NCBI RefSeq assembly: GCF_006265175.1
Contig: NZ_VDCQ01000036.1
Span: 28,102-92,101, forward strand
Origin: Paenibacillus hemerocallicola
GTDB lineage: Bacteria; Bacillota; Bacilli; Paenibacillales; NBRC-103111
DNA length: 64,000 nt
Direction: 5' to 3'
Part shown: piece by piece, positions 46,601 to 54,179 of the stretch
Layout: the number at the start of each line of letters is the position of its first letter
Numbering within the stretch: position 1 is the stretch's first letter
Made by a program: the position numbers and the translations under genes
The notes under the pieces: model-generated
Databases searched by the model: none
What the model was told of the DNA's origin: nothing
The model's input: only the letters and a program-made list of their open reading frames with translations

Positions 46601-47326
46601 GAAGGCGACCGGACCGCGACGTTCCGGATAATGGACCCGAGTACGAAAAATACGCTGGTTAGCATTCGCGGCAGGTCGTACGAGCAATTCCAGCCTTATT
46701 TGATCGTCAATCCGTCCCGCAGCGCCGAGCTGAGCGGACTTGCGATCAGCGGCGCTTCGCTCTCCCCGGCGTTCTCCGCAGACGTTGCCGAGTACAGGGC
46801 CGGCGTAACCAACAGCGTATATGCGGTTCGTCTCACGCCTACGGCAGCGGACAAATACGTCCGAATTGCGGTGAACGGAGCCGCTGTGCCAAGCGGCCGG
46901 CCGTCTGCGGACGTTCCGCTGCAGGTCGGAGACAATCCGATCGCCGTTAACGTTACCGCTCAGAACGGCCAGTCGAAGACGTATTACGTGACAGTGACAC
47001 GTGCGGCCAATTCCTCCTTAAGTGGTCTGACGTTGAGCGAGGGCCGACTCGCACCGGCCTTCTCGCCGGAACGAACCACTTATACGGTCGATCTGTTCGC
47101 CGGCGTCCCGAAAATCAAAATAACTCCCGTCACTGCCGACGAGGCGGCTGCGGTAACGGTTAACGGCGAGCCGGTTGCGCGCGGGCAAGCTTCAGGGGAA
47201 ATCAAATTGAAGATCGGCGGCAATACGGTCACGACCGTCGTAGCGGCGACGGACGGCACAACTACTGCTTATACGCTACAAGTCAACCGCATCCCGCCGG
47301 GGCAGCAAAACCATGAGGAACCTTAA
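43661..47326 (+). CDS. Secreted multidomain protein with GH18-like barrel and cadherin-like repeats
   Basis: A 1221-residue secreted protein; AAGGGG before ATG. Signal peptide about 1-36, two Ig-like domains (about 40-130 and 140-230), a TIM barrel (about 240-545) with 'GFDGVNVDIEPY' (Asp364, Glu366), the GH18-type catalytic motif. Then an FN3 domain (about 550-650), a cadherin-like sandwich (about 760-850), a DNRLRE-type domain (about 865-1025, 'DWNNRPKGG') and two further cadherin-like sandwiches (about 1027-1215). GH18 enzymes cut chitin or related beta-linked glycans, but this barrel is divergent, so the substrate is open. Confidence 0.85.
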   Translation: MLTIRIRSSRTAAFGLLVILLTVAGIVQMPADAFGAASAVSIDSPSDGAVVTAGTARVSGTFAGVYDIKLVINGAKQADVVSVDPDGDQSGTWYYDLNASQYGGEIAMRAKGTDASTRATVWSNTVTLQVDHDPVHKPVVTVASPADGATVGGVVTVQVAVDAKNPLMSVQVRINSGPWQMASQNGAYYELSWNAIGLGDKTTAIEAKATDTAGNTGFSMTTYAKTGTGANEPVAVRNQDRAMWIWEPASYNLFLNPGSRIVLNAFSKDTTTFGSQPVSTFYVAVGAYGGVNILEDDPDKVRDFITWAHRNGFQVHALIAGGTTPAYLGAYAKYHDKATRQLERVINYNLASVPEAGFDGVNVDIEPYISPDFKSPDRFLQKQYLDGLSKMIERRNTSGTRLAIGPAIPRWYDSSVDAKDIDWNGSVKWLSEHVQDIADYISIMDYRDTADGSNGIIASASGEIAYAESIGKPNSVVVGVETIDVANSADPYDVTFRQKGRLAMEQELDKVYSAFGSRASFGGIAVHQYDSYRALPSYWGPGSTFWSPPEDTAPPAAVSANPTAATVDYRQITVRYGIAYDNTEVDKYNIYRSTVSGFAPASSNLAGTSRNLTFQDIGLLPDTTYYYKVAAVDARGNIGPISAEASAKTATTTLKPMIVNGMKVAYTGSGANVTLKVSELATGAPVTATVGGRFTYSGGKYVTAATGPDGSMTADSEPIPTGRQVGFMPRTIDAPGYYWAKSYDKPPAASLYPEEGAGLTGLSVSGGTLDQNFSPYVSLYKVNVDNSVYGITVTPAAAAPDASVTVNGAPVASGSASPIIPLSLGRNTVKVEVTERSGTAAVYAIAVFRAGDPGNVFPITEASYVHEKRPTDRFGSASLLEVIDIPGASGGGDRIAFMKADFGGFMDTGVEEAKLYFYVDENVPKSVTLSVDGYAQAVWSEATIDWNNRPKGGSVPLGTVAVTSAGWYAVDVTGFINSRMEGDRTATFRIMDPSTKNTLVSIRGRSYEQFQPYLIVNPSRSAELSGLAISGASLSPAFSADVAEYRAGVTNSVYAVRLTPTAADKYVRIAVNGAAVPSGRPSADVPLQVGDNPIAVNVTAQNGQSKTYYVTVTRAANSSLSGLTLSEGRLAPAFSPERTTYTVDLFAGVPKIKITPVTADEAAAVTVNGEPVARGQASGEIKLKIGGNTVTTVVAATDGTTTAYTLQVNRIPPGQQNHEEP

Positions 47327-47485
47327 GAAAGTATTGCGGGTATAGTCGGCCTTGTCGGCCTGCTGCTACTGCTGCTGTCATGCGGGGCGTTGCCCGGTCC
47401 GATGCTTGCGAGCGTCGCGGCCGGGCATTGTTTTTCCGGGGGCTCGCCATTCAGCAACCAAATAGCGGTCTTTTGCGACTCTTAA
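47313..47485 (+). pseudogene. Possible relic of a lipoprotein gene start
   Basis: ATG 47313 opens 'MRNLKKVLRV' and stops. With a single lost base it would continue 'IVGLVGLLLLLLSCGALPGP', a perfect lipoprotein signal peptide, up to TAA 47485. The terminator at 47391 lies inside, so the remains are not functional; it could also be chance. Confidence 0.25.
47391..47435 (+). terminator. Rho-independent terminator with compound hairpin
   Basis: TGCCCGG / CCGGGCA outer stem with a second stem (CGATGCT / AGCGTCG) inside, then TTGTTTTT. Confidence 0.7.
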
Positions 47486-47524
47486 GGACGGAGAAGGAAG
47501 ACGGGGGACACGACCGGGATTCGT

Positions 47525-49762
47525 TCACTCTCCCGCCTCCTCGGTGTTCCCCGCTTTCCGGTAGTCGCTCGGCGTCATGCCGGTCACTTTCTTGAACATG
47601 CGAATGAAGGAGGTGACGTTGACGTAGCCGACCCGGGTCGCGATATCGCGCACCTGGACGTTCGACGTGCGCAGCAGCTGCTTCGCTTTTTTGATGCGCA
47701 CCTCGTTCAGGCAATCGGAGAAGTTGCTGCCGGTTTTTTCTTTCACGTAACGCGACACGTAGCTGGGAGTAAGCCCGAGACTATCGGCGATCATTTCCAG
47801 CGACAAGTCTTCGTTATAGCGATTTCGGATCGTGTCCAGAACGAATTCTGTGACAGGATCCTTTTCCTCGTTTTTGTCCGCGATCCTTCGGGCCGCATCG
47901 CCGAGGAACCGTTCGAGCAGCTGCCGGTAGTCGTCCGCATCGATGCACTGCTTCAGCTCCTCGTAAGGCGACCTATGGTCCAGAACGTCGCCGATCTCCA
48001 CATTTGCGGCCACCATCATCTTGACCGTCTTGGCGATCGTTTCCTTGGCGAACGATACGTGCTGCTCGGCGGTCGCTCCTTCCTTGTCCATCCTCTGCAA
48101 AACGCGGTTCGTCAGCAAGATGACGCGCTCCGCCTGTCCGGCCTGCAGGTTGGCGTACAGCTCTTGTTCCTGCGCCGGCGCGAAACCGACATATAGCGGC
48201 TCCGGCCCGAGCGAGGTAATGATTTGGGTATCGGGCGACAGCTTGCGCCGCTTGACCATTTCCACCGTTTCCTCGTAAGCATGTGTAAATGACCCCGGAC
48301 TGTGCACGTGCGGCTCGAACGCCAGCGTCAGATAGCAGTACTCTTTGTCCCGGTCGAACACTTGCCGCAGACGTTCCACTGCCCGCCATACGTCCTGCAC
48401 GTCATTGTCCGTAAATAGGAGCGCCAAAATTTGATCCTTCTCCACTTGCAGCGTAACCGATTCCGGAAACGTCTCGGCCAGCGAGATGCTGATGAATTCC
48501 TTTATATAGTTCGCCGCCTTGTCCTGCTCCGCGGTCAGCAGCTCGCGGAACCGTCGCGTCGTCGTCAGATGGAACAAGATCAAGTAGAACGGCTGCTCGG
48601 CCAGCGACAGCTCATTGGGGCGGGTATAGATGCTCTTCAGCTTGCGGATATAGCCGAGATGCGCAAGCTGGGATTGCTGCCGGCGCATGTCGCGGCCGAT
48701 ATCGTTTCTCGTTTTCAGAAACTGCTTGACGTTCTCTTCGATAAAATGCAGCTCGTCGATTTTGCCGATGGCGTGCTGCTGCATCGTCTGCGGGCTGTCC
48801 CGCTGGATCGTCCGGATAATGTTCTGGATCGGCGTATAGAACCGGATGCTCACGACGACCGACAGCGTGATGCTGACGACCAGCGCCACCGCCAGAAGCA
48901 GGAGCAGGACGAGATTGATCCGGGACATTTGGCTCGCGATTTTCTCGTTCGGAATGACGAGAACGTAGGAGAGGCCGGTAACGTCTCCTTTGCGTAAAAA
49001 TAAATACTGATTGTCGGATTTGATGAAATCCCGGCTGCCGTCGAGTTCGTCCGGAAGCGGCAAATGCAACGGAAGCCGCGGATTGGAGCGGAATACGGAG
49101 GTTCCGTCCTCATCTATAATGTGGAACTGCGCGTTGGAAACGCTGCTGAACGCCTTGAACATTTTGTCCGAGTCGAGCAAAGCGGCGATGTAAATATCTT
49201 CGTTCGTGGTCGATTTCAGCACAAGGGGTACAAAGCCGCCGGCCCGGTTATTCTGGGAGTTGTAAAAATCCGCCTGCGGGTATACCTTCAGCTTGTAGCG
49301 AAGGCCGAACTGCTTCCTCCAAAAGTCGGCGTCGTACGGTTCGCTGTGGTACGTTTGGGCATACAGCGTATCCAGCCGGTCCGGGCCGCCCTGATGGATC
49401 AAAAAAGAATCCTGCTCGTATTGAATGATGATATCATGGAGGTAGAGCATCTCGTTCTCGCGGATTTCCCTTACCCGCTTCACGAGCTGGTTGACCGCAT
49501 CGTTGGCCGACGACCGGTCCATATCGCTCCAATAGGTCAGCTGATTATGGAAGTACAGCCCGACAAGCGTCAATTGGATCGTCTGGAATTGCTTCTCGTA
49601 CCGCTCGACGATATGCTCCAGATTTTGGGTGCTGTTGGTCGTAATTTCCTTATGAAGGTTGCGGTAAAAAAACGTATAGGAAAGCACATTGAAGGACAGC
49701 AGCAGAACAATAACCGCTATGAACCCGGACAGCAGCTTGATGAAAAGCGAGTTCGTTCTCAG
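47525..49762 (-). CDS. Membrane-anchored AraC-type (YesN-like) regulator with probable CTG start
   Basis: A 745-residue one-component regulator: N-terminal membrane helix, extracellular sensor (about 40-285), second helix near 290-310, HAMP-like linker, cytoplasmic region, and a C-terminal AraC DNA-binding domain (last ~100 residues; 'VTSFIRMFKKVTGMTP'). The first usual start (GTG 49687) falls inside the first helix. The frame extends upstream through 'TNSLFIKLLSGFIAVIVLLLSF', homologous to the N-terminus of the paralogue at 54180-56492, to a TGA at 49771-49769. The only start between is CTG 49762, with AAGGAG nine bases upstream. Probably senses a sugar outside the cell. Confidence 0.85.
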   Translation of the reverse strand: MRTNSLFIKLLSGFIAVIVLLLSFNVLSYTFFYRNLHKEITTNSTQNLEHIVERYEKQFQTIQLTLVGLYFHNQLTYWSDMDRSSANDAVNQLVKRVREIRENEMLYLHDIIIQYEQDSFLIHQGGPDRLDTLYAQTYHSEPYDADFWRKQFGLRYKLKVYPQADFYNSQNNRAGGFVPLVLKSTTNEDIYIAALLDSDKMFKAFSSVSNAQFHIIDEDGTSVFRSNPRLPLHLPLPDELDGSRDFIKSDNQYLFLRKGDVTGLSYVLVIPNEKIASQMSRINLVLLLLLAVALVVSITLSVVVSIRFYTPIQNIIRTIQRDSPQTMQQHAIGKIDELHFIEENVKQFLKTRNDIGRDMRRQQSQLAHLGYIRKLKSIYTRPNELSLAEQPFYLILFHLTTTRRFRELLTAEQDKAANYIKEFISISLAETFPESVTLQVEKDQILALLFTDNDVQDVWRAVERLRQVFDRDKEYCYLTLAFEPHVHSPGSFTHAYEETVEMVKRRKLSPDTQIITSLGPEPLYVGFAPAQEQELYANLQAGQAERVILLTNRVLQRMDKEGATAEQHVSFAKETIAKTVKMMVAANVEIGDVLDHRSPYEELKQCIDADDYRQLLERFLGDAARRIADKNEEKDPVTEFVLDTIRNRYNEDLSLEMIADSLGLTPSYVSRYVKEKTGSNFSDCLNEVRIKKAKQLLRTSNVQVRDIATRVGYVNVTSFIRMFKKVTGMTPSDYRKAGNTEEAGE

Positions 49763-50086
49763 ATGCCGTCACTCCTTGCTTGCCGCTTGTTGTGGAAGCG
49801 TTTTCTAGAGAGAGGGGAAGAAGCCGTGAAGTCCGAGCCGATTCGTTCCGCCCATCCAAACAATCGTATTACGCCGGGCCGCCCCGAGTCAATAACGGAG
49901 AAGTTGTCATTTGATGCACTAGTTATCCTTTTTCGCACTGGAGCAATAACGGGCAACAATGGCAAAACGGGCTGCTGGCGCCATAAAGGCATCGGGAGTA
50001 TGTTTAAGGCAGTGCTCCGGCATGCAAGTCTTTGGCTAATGCCTTACCGGGAGTACCGCTCGGATGATCCGAAGGGGAGATTGCAC
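49763..50086. other. Divergent regulatory region
   Basis: 324 bases between two divergent genes. It holds the cre site at 49791-49807 close to the regulator start and must hold both promoters; no gene is visible. Confidence 0.45.
49791..49807. promoter_or_regulatory. cre-like operator
   Basis: TGTGGAAGCGTTTTCTA, 29 bases upstream of the regulator start and about 280 bases before the binding-protein gene; good match to the CcpA consensus. Confidence 0.6.
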
Positions 50087-51745
50087 ATGAATGGGGGAGG
50101 AGGGAGCAGAAAGGCTGTGTTCGGCTTGGCGGCGGCTATGGCGATGACCGCCGTGCTCGCGGGCTGCACGGATGATGCGGAACCGTCGCCGGCGATACCG
50201 TCGGCCGAGCTTTCGGCGCAAAAGGAGCCGGCAAAATATAATCCGCCGATCGAGCTGTGGACGGTAGGGACGACCGCAAATGCGCCCGTTTACGCCCAAG
50301 GCGACGAGATGAACGATAACGAGTGGTCGCGTTATTTGCGCGACAGCTTGGGCATTATCGTCAAAAAACGGTGGGAGGCGCCCAACGACCAGCTGGAGCA
50401 GAAGACGAATCTGATGATCGCCTCCGGGGATATTCCGGATTTCTTCGTCGCTACGCCTACGCAGCTCGTACAGCTGCAGCGGGCGGACCTGATCGAGCCG
50501 TTGTCCGACGTTTATCCGCAGTATGCGTCGGTGGCCGTGAAGACGGTCATCGAGCAGGCCGGCCCAGAGGTGCTGGAGGCGGCGAAAATCGACGGCAAGC
50601 TGATGGGCATCCCGTTCACCGGGGTGGCCAAGGAATCGGTGCCGGTGCTGTGGATTCGCGAGGATTGGCGCCGGAAGCTCGATTTGCCGCAGCCGAGAAC
50701 GATGGACGATCTGCTGCTTATCGCGGAAGCGTTCACGAACCGCGATCCGGACGGCAACGGCAGCAACGACACGTTCGGGCTCGGGCTGGACAAATTGCTG
50801 AACATGGCCGTAGGCTTTTTCAACGGCTACCATGCTTACAAAGGGATCTGGATACGCGACTCGGCCGGTCAATTGGCGTACGGGAGCATTCAACCGGAGA
50901 TGAAGAAGGCGGTCGGCAAGCTGCGGGAGATGTACCGGGCGGGACAAATCGACGCCGATTTCGGCATCAAGGAAAGCGCGAAGGTGTACCAGACGTTAGG
51001 GAGCGGGAAGCTGGGGATGGTGTTCGGCTCGATATCGGCGGCGACGTTGTATCAGCAGACGCCCGACAGCCGTTGGTTCGCCTACGCGGCTCCTTCGGCG
51101 GATTCGCGCAAAACGATGGTGCAGCACGGCTTGAATCTGAATAATGGTTTTTGGGTCGTCAAGAAGGGTACGCCGAATCCGGAGGCGATTTTGCGGATGG
51201 CCGACGAGTTTGTACGCATGTTTTACGCCAATACGAAGGATGACGTGTACAGGCGGTACAACTTCGATATCGCGAGCAAAACCTCGATCTGGATGCAGTC
51301 GCCGGTCAAGCTGTACAAATCGTACAAAAACGCGGAAATATCCGCCCATCTCGAGCCTTACCTGAGAAGCGGGAAAGACCCTGGCGACGGGGAAAAGGCG
51401 CTGCTGACCCCCGAGGAACGGGAGAAGTACGTACAAATCAAAGACTATTCGTCCGGCAAATCGGCCGACTGGTCGGTAATCGCGCGCAACGGCCTCGACG
51501 GAGGCGGGACCGTCATCCTCGAATATGTCAAGAACGGCCAGATGCTCCCCGACCGGTATTACGGGCCGCCTACGAAAAGGATGGTGCAGAAGCAGGCCAA
51601 CTTGTCGAGGCTGGAGGAAGAAGTGCTGACGAAAATCATCATGGGAGCCCCGTTGGAGGACTTCGACAAATTCGTCGACGATTGGAGGCGGCTGGGCGGA
51701 GACGAGATGACGAAGGAAGTCAACGAATGGGCGGGAACGAAATAA
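50087..51745 (+). CDS. Extracellular sugar-binding lipoprotein (LipO type), orphan
   Basis: A 552-residue lipoprotein; ATG 50087 with AAGGGGAG seven bases upstream. Lipobox 'LAGC' near residue 25. The mature part is the long LipO/YtcQ type, like the genes at 810 and 58620 ('YNPPIELWTVGTT', 'FTNRDPDGNGSNDTFGLGL', a calcium-binding-like loop). Permeases are not adjacent; a nitrilase-family gene and another binding protein follow. A frame open from 49064 runs in phase but is antisense to the regulator. Confidence 0.9.
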   Translation: MNGGGGSRKAVFGLAAAMAMTAVLAGCTDDAEPSPAIPSAELSAQKEPAKYNPPIELWTVGTTANAPVYAQGDEMNDNEWSRYLRDSLGIIVKKRWEAPNDQLEQKTNLMIASGDIPDFFVATPTQLVQLQRADLIEPLSDVYPQYASVAVKTVIEQAGPEVLEAAKIDGKLMGIPFTGVAKESVPVLWIREDWRRKLDLPQPRTMDDLLLIAEAFTNRDPDGNGSNDTFGLGLDKLLNMAVGFFNGYHAYKGIWIRDSAGQLAYGSIQPEMKKAVGKLREMYRAGQIDADFGIKESAKVYQTLGSGKLGMVFGSISAATLYQQTPDSRWFAYAAPSADSRKTMVQHGLNLNNGFWVVKKGTPNPEAILRMADEFVRMFYANTKDDVYRRYNFDIASKTSIWMQSPVKLYKSYKNAEISAHLEPYLRSGKDPGDGEKALLTPEEREKYVQIKDYSSGKSADWSVIARNGLDGGGTVILEYVKNGQMLPDRYYGPPTKRMVQKQANLSRLEEEVLTKIIMGAPLEDFDKFVDDWRRLGGDEMTKEVNEWAGTK

Positions 51746-51792
51746 ATAGCGCCGGACGGCTGTCTGCAGCCGTATAAGGAGGAGAGTTAAGG

Positions 51793-52746
51793 ATGGCACG
51801 TTATGTGAAAATCAGTTGCTTGTCGGCCCCGCAATTGAGAGTGGACCCGAAGACCGATCTGCAGGAAACGGTCGAGCTCATGATCCGTTATTGGGAACGT
51901 CAGCTGGAGCAGGTGCTGCCCGACAATCCGGACATTATCGTATTGCCGGAATGCTGCGATCGGCCGGAGAAATCCGGATATCCGCTTGACCGAATGAAGG
52001 AGTATTACCGGCACCGCGGCGATCGGATCCGCGATTATTTCGCCGGAATCGCACGTCGGCATAGTTGCTACATCGCCTATTCGGCCGTACGCGAGCTGGC
52101 GGACGGATCGTTCCGCAATTCTACTCAGCTCATCGACAGACAAGGGCAGGTCGCCGGAATTTACAACAAAAACCACCTCGTCGAAGGAGAGCGGACAAAA
52201 GGAGACATGCTGTACGGCAAAGACGCGCCCGTGTTCGAAACCGACTTCGGCCGGGTCGCCTGCGCGATCTGCTTCGACTTGAACTTCGACGAGCTCAGGC
52301 TGAAATACGTCGGGCAGCGCCCGGAGCTGATCCTGTTCTCGTCCGCTTACCACGGCGGGCTAATGCAGCAATATTGGGCGTACAGCTGCCGGGCTCATTT
52401 CGCCGGATCGGTCTATACGCACGCGCCCAGCTCGATCATATCGCCGGTCGGTGAGATAATCGCCACCAGCACGAACTATTACCATTACGTGACCCGGACG
52501 ATCAATCTGGACTGCGAGGTCATCCATATCGATTACAACGGAGCCCACTTCCGGAAGATGAAGAACAAGTACGGGGATAAGATCAGCATCCATGATCCCG
52601 GATTGCTCGGCTCCGTCATAATAGCAAGCGAAACCGATGAATTTACCGTTCACGACCTGATCCGGGAATTCGGTCTCGAGCCGCTCGACGATTATTGGCA
52701 GCGGGCGTTGGCGCATCGCTGCGCGCCGGGCAATCTGGAGGAATAA
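51793..52746 (+). CDS. Nitrilase-superfamily carbon-nitrogen hydrolase
   Basis: A 317-residue cytosolic hydrolase with the full catalytic triad: Glu53 ('VLPECC'), Lys126 ('YNKNHL') and Cys160 ('CAICFDLNF'). AAGGAGGAG precedes ATG. Members cleave nitriles, amides or N-carbamoyl groups. It sits between two binding-lipoprotein genes, 47 bases after one and 25 before the next, so probably in one operon; it may act on an amide or N-substituted sugar brought in by that system. The specificity cannot be read from sequence. Confidence 0.9.
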   Translation: MARYVKISCLSAPQLRVDPKTDLQETVELMIRYWERQLEQVLPDNPDIIVLPECCDRPEKSGYPLDRMKEYYRHRGDRIRDYFAGIARRHSCYIAYSAVRELADGSFRNSTQLIDRQGQVAGIYNKNHLVEGERTKGDMLYGKDAPVFETDFGRVACAICFDLNFDELRLKYVGQRPELILFSSAYHGGLMQQYWAYSCRAHFAGSVYTHAPSSIISPVGEIIATSTNYYHYVTRTINLDCEVIHIDYNGAHFRKMKNKYGDKISIHDPGLLGSVIIASETDEFTVHDLIREFGLEPLDDYWQRALAHRCAPGNLEE

Positions 52747-52771
52747 GAAAAGAGCGCGGGGGGGAAGCGAA

Positions 52772-54094
52772 TTGCGAAAACCATATATAACGTTGAGCGT
52801 CGCCACGCTGCTGCTGGCAAGCGTCACTGTCGGCTGTGCGGGCGGCGGCACTAAGGAACGGTCAACCGAGTCCGCTGCCGCCAAGCCGGAAGCGGGTGCG
52901 CCAGCGGCGCCGGTCAAGCAGCCGGACCCGGTAACCGTCAAAATCGCGGCGAACAAGGCGGCGCTGACGGCGGAGGAGATCAAGATGTATGTAACAGACC
53001 CGCTGGCCAAGAAGCATCCCCACATCACGGTGGAAATGATCGATACGGCCGAGAAAGGAAAAACGTTGACGGATTTGGTCGCGGCCAAAGAAATTCCGGA
53101 CATATACGCCAATTTCCCGCTCAATATGAACGAGCTGGTCGATCTGAAGCTGGCGTACAACATGGAGGAATTGGTCAAAACGTACAAATTCGATCTGAAC
53201 CGCCTGCAGCCGGAATTCGTGGAATCGATCAAGATCGGGAGCAGCCTCGATTACTTGGCCGGATTGCCGATGTTCAACCAATCGTTCGCTTTGTTCTACA
53301 ACAAAGACTTGTTCGGCCGGATGGCCGTTCCTTTTCCGAAGGACGGAATGACGTGGGAGCAGGCCAGAGACTTGGCCGTCAAAATGACGCGAAGCGAGGG
53401 CGGCGTCCAATATTGGGGCATGTGGCCGGACGGCGTGTACCGGGGGGCCTACCAAGCCAGCTTGGCATGGGCCGACTTCAAAACGAATAAAGCGGTATTT
53501 CAGACCGAGGGCTGGAAAGATCTGTTCAATATGTGGTACGACCTGTACAAAGTGCCGGGCTTCGCGCCGAAGGGCACGAACTACACGAAGGAGTTCAACG
53601 AAGGACGGCTGGCGATGATGAGCGGCTCGACTTCGACCTTGAAAAACATGCTGGCCGTCAAAGACCTGAATTGGGACGTCGTCACCTATCCGCAAAATCC
53701 GAAAGCGCCCGGAGTCGGTCAGCGGGTCGATTCGTTCGTGCTGGCGATCACCTCGCAGAGCAAGCAGAAGGAAGCCGCCTTCCAGGTCATTTCCGTCATT
53801 TTGTCGGACGAGGTACAGAAGCTCATGTCGCGAAACGCACGGTTGTCCGTATTGAAGGATGCGGGCGTTCAGGGAGAGTTCGGCAAAAACGTAGCCGAGT
53901 TTCAGTCGAAAAATGTAATCGCTTTCACTAAGCCGAAGCTGGCCATCCTGCAAACGTTCAAAAACCTCCCGGCGGCGACGATCGTCAACCAAGCGTTCGA
54001 CTCGATGCTCTACGAGGGCAAAGACGTCAATTCCGCATTGCGCGAAGCCGACGAGAAAATGAATCAGGAAATTCAGAAAATGCTGAGCAAATAG
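52772..54094 (+). CDS. Orphan extracellular sugar-binding lipoprotein (family 1 SBP)
   Basis: A 440-residue lipoprotein starting at TTG 52772 with GGGGGGAAG upstream; lipobox 'TVGC' near residue 18. Fourth and most divergent member of the paralogue set ('FYNKDLFGRM', 'KDGMTWEQA'). Ends an operon with the nitrilase gene; a terminator follows. Confidence 0.9.
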   Translation: MRKPYITLSVATLLLASVTVGCAGGGTKERSTESAAAKPEAGAPAAPVKQPDPVTVKIAANKAALTAEEIKMYVTDPLAKKHPHITVEMIDTAEKGKTLTDLVAAKEIPDIYANFPLNMNELVDLKLAYNMEELVKTYKFDLNRLQPEFVESIKIGSSLDYLAGLPMFNQSFALFYNKDLFGRMAVPFPKDGMTWEQARDLAVKMTRSEGGVQYWGMWPDGVYRGAYQASLAWADFKTNKAVFQTEGWKDLFNMWYDLYKVPGFAPKGTNYTKEFNEGRLAMMSGSTSTLKNMLAVKDLNWDVVTYPQNPKAPGVGQRVDSFVLAITSQSKQKEAAFQVISVILSDEVQKLMSRNARLSVLKDAGVQGEFGKNVAEFQSKNVIAFTKPKLAILQTFKNLPAATIVNQAFDSMLYEGKDVNSALREADEKMNQEIQKMLSK

Positions 54095-54111
54095 CCGCAC
54101 TCGTCATGTTC

Positions 54112-54145
54112 GACCCGTCCCATGCCTGTCAGGGGACGGGTTTTC
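54112..54145 (+). terminator. Rho-independent terminator
   Basis: ACCCGTCCC / GGGGACGGGT stem with a ten-base loop and TTTTC, between convergent genes. Confidence 0.8.
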
Positions 54146-54179
54146 TGCGCGCGCCGGCAATCGTTGTCTTATCGTTTCG

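Noticed and set aside
49064..50086. N-terminal extension of the 50087 binding protein
   Set aside because: It is antisense to the regulator and would place the lipoprotein signal in the middle of the protein.
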